A program made the position numbers and the translations under genes. The notes under the pieces are model-generated. The model was not told the origin of the DNA. It did no database searches and was given only the letters and a program-made list of their open reading frames with translations. A stretch of DNA of 6,173 nt from Chloroflexota bacterium (GTDB taxonomy: Bacteria; Chloroflexota; UBA5177; JANWHV01): positions 1 through 6,173 of the forward strand of contig JAQBPC010000323.1 of the NCBI GenBank assembly GCA_028287725.1, in the 5' to 3' direction. The first letter of the stretch is position 1; each line of letters starts with the position of its first letter. Below are positions 5,333 to 6,173 of the stretch, one piece after another.

Positions 5333-6173
5333 ATGAGTGCGACATTGCCCGCGCTATATCCCCTGCGGACAGATCCGGTGTATCGCCACTACATTTGGGG
5401 CGGCAACCGCCTCGGCCCACTCCTCGGCAAGCCACCAGGACCCAACGGCACCTTGGCGGAGTCATGGGAAATCGCGGACGAGGCTCGCGTCGCGGGCGGC
5501 GCCTGGCATGGCCACACGCTGCGTGAGGTCGACGAGGCGACAGGTGGGGCACTGACGGGCGATAGCCCGCACTATCCTAACGCGCGCCTTCCAATACTGA
5601 TCAAGCTGTCGGATTCGGCGCAAAATCTCTCGGTGCAGATCCATCCCAATGACGAGCAAGCGCTGAGCATGGAACCCGACAGTGGCTACCCGGGTAAGAC
5701 CGAGATGTACCTGGTGCTGGCTGCTGAGGAGGGCGCCGGCGTGTACTGGGGCCTGCGCGAGGGCGTATCTCCCGAACAGCTCGAACAAGCGTGTCGGACT
5801 GGCTGGGGAGTCCCTGACCTGCTTCATTTCGTTCCAGTGAAGCCGGGCGATGTGCTGTACTCACCATCGGGCGTCGTGCACGCGATTGGCGAGGGCATTG
5901 TCTACTGCGAGGTACAGCAGAACTCCGACATTACTTTCCGGCTCTTTGATTGGGGCCGCGTGGATACGGACGGGAAGCCGCGCCCACTACATCTGGAAAA
6001 AGCGCTTGCTGTACTTGACGTAACAAAGCAGAAAACCAAGCCTATCCAACCGCTGACCTTTCCGACCGAGCGGCACGGGGTAACCCGCACCATGCTGTGC
6101 GCCTGCCGGTACTTTGCCGTCGAGCTGCTTGAGTTCTTCGCGGACGAATCAGCCCCTACGAGCGCAGGCGCAG
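5333..6173 (+). CDS. manA: Mannose-6-phosphate isomerase, type I (3' truncated)
   Basis: A cytoplasmic zinc enzyme that interconverts fructose-6-phosphate and mannose-6-phosphate, feeding GDP-mannose and related sugars or allowing growth on mannose. The window holds 280 residues and the frame is open at the right edge, so the C-terminus is missing; related short type I enzymes are about 310-330 residues, so most of the protein is here. Family marks: YIWGGNRLG at 20-28, the zinc-ligand motif SVQIHPND with Q102 and H104, E124 in KTEMYLVL, H183 in SPSGVVHAIG, and QQNSDITFRLFDWGR at 195-209 near the substrate site. All four metal ligands are present. The ATG at 5333 is preferred, with GGAGA ten bases before it; an in-frame GTG at 5309 would add eight residues but has no well-placed ribosome site. 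It follows the LCP gene in the same direction, consistent with a sugar supply role for envelope polymers, though ManA is also a general metabolic enzyme. Confidence 0.93.
   Translation, partial: MSATLPALYPLRTDPVYRHYIWGGNRLGPLLGKPPGPNGTLAESWEIADEARVAGGAWHGHTLREVDEATGGALTGDSPHYPNARLPILIKLSDSAQNLSVQIHPNDEQALSMEPDSGYPGKTEMYLVLAAEEGAGVYWGLREGVSPEQLEQACRTGWGVPDLLHFVPVKPGDVLYSPSGVVHAIGEGIVYCEVQQNSDITFRLFDWGRVDTDGKPRPLHLEKALAVLDVTKQKTKPIQPLTFPTERHGVTRTMLCACRYFAVELLEFFADESAPTSAGA

Overview
The window is a fully plus-strand stretch of bacterial chromosome, moderately GC-rich by eye, with five protein-coding genes. Two are cut by the window edges: an ABC exporter half-subunit lacking its start and a mannose-6-phosphate isomerase lacking its end. 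I see no tRNA, rRNA, CRISPR array, transposase or phage gene. A LytR-CpsA-Psr (LCP) protein with a C-terminal LytR_C domain, a decaprenyl-phosphate phosphoribosyltransferase-like UbiA protein and GC-rich coding sequence with clear Shine-Dalgarno sites suggest a Gram-positive-type or monoderm lineage such as Chloroflexota or Actinomycetota. That placement is inference; no marker in the window settles it.

Layout: 1-1406 is the 3' part of a type IV (ABCB/MsbA-like) ABC exporter carrying most of the membrane domain and a complete ATPase domain. 1407-1610 is a 204-nt intergenic region with a good extended -10 promoter and a dyad over its -35. 1611-2555 encodes a UbiA-superfamily enzyme of the polyprenyl-phosphate phosphoribosyltransferase type. 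It overlaps by 11 nt a multi-pass flippase-like protein of the LPG_synthase_TM/UPF0104 family (2545-3522). 3523-3811 is a gap containing several short hairpin-forming repeats and, near its end, a candidate promoter with a long 19-nt spacer that holds an inverted repeat. 3812-5167 encodes the LCP protein. 5168-5332 is a 165-nt gap without a convincing promoter. 5333 to the end encodes a type I mannose-6-phosphate isomerase.

The middle and right genes fit a common theme of envelope glycopolymer assembly. The UbiA-type enzyme would load a phosphosugar onto a polyprenyl phosphate carrier, and the overlapping membrane protein could move or modify a lipid or lipid-linked intermediate. The LCP protein would transfer a finished glycopolymer from its lipid carrier to the cell wall, and ManA would supply mannose-6-phosphate for activated sugars. 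The strongest sequence evidence for linkage is the gene overlap at 2545-2555; the rest is inference from proximity and family knowledge. No clearly new system is visible. The points most worth following are the UbiA-flippase pair and the two promoter regions with dyads.
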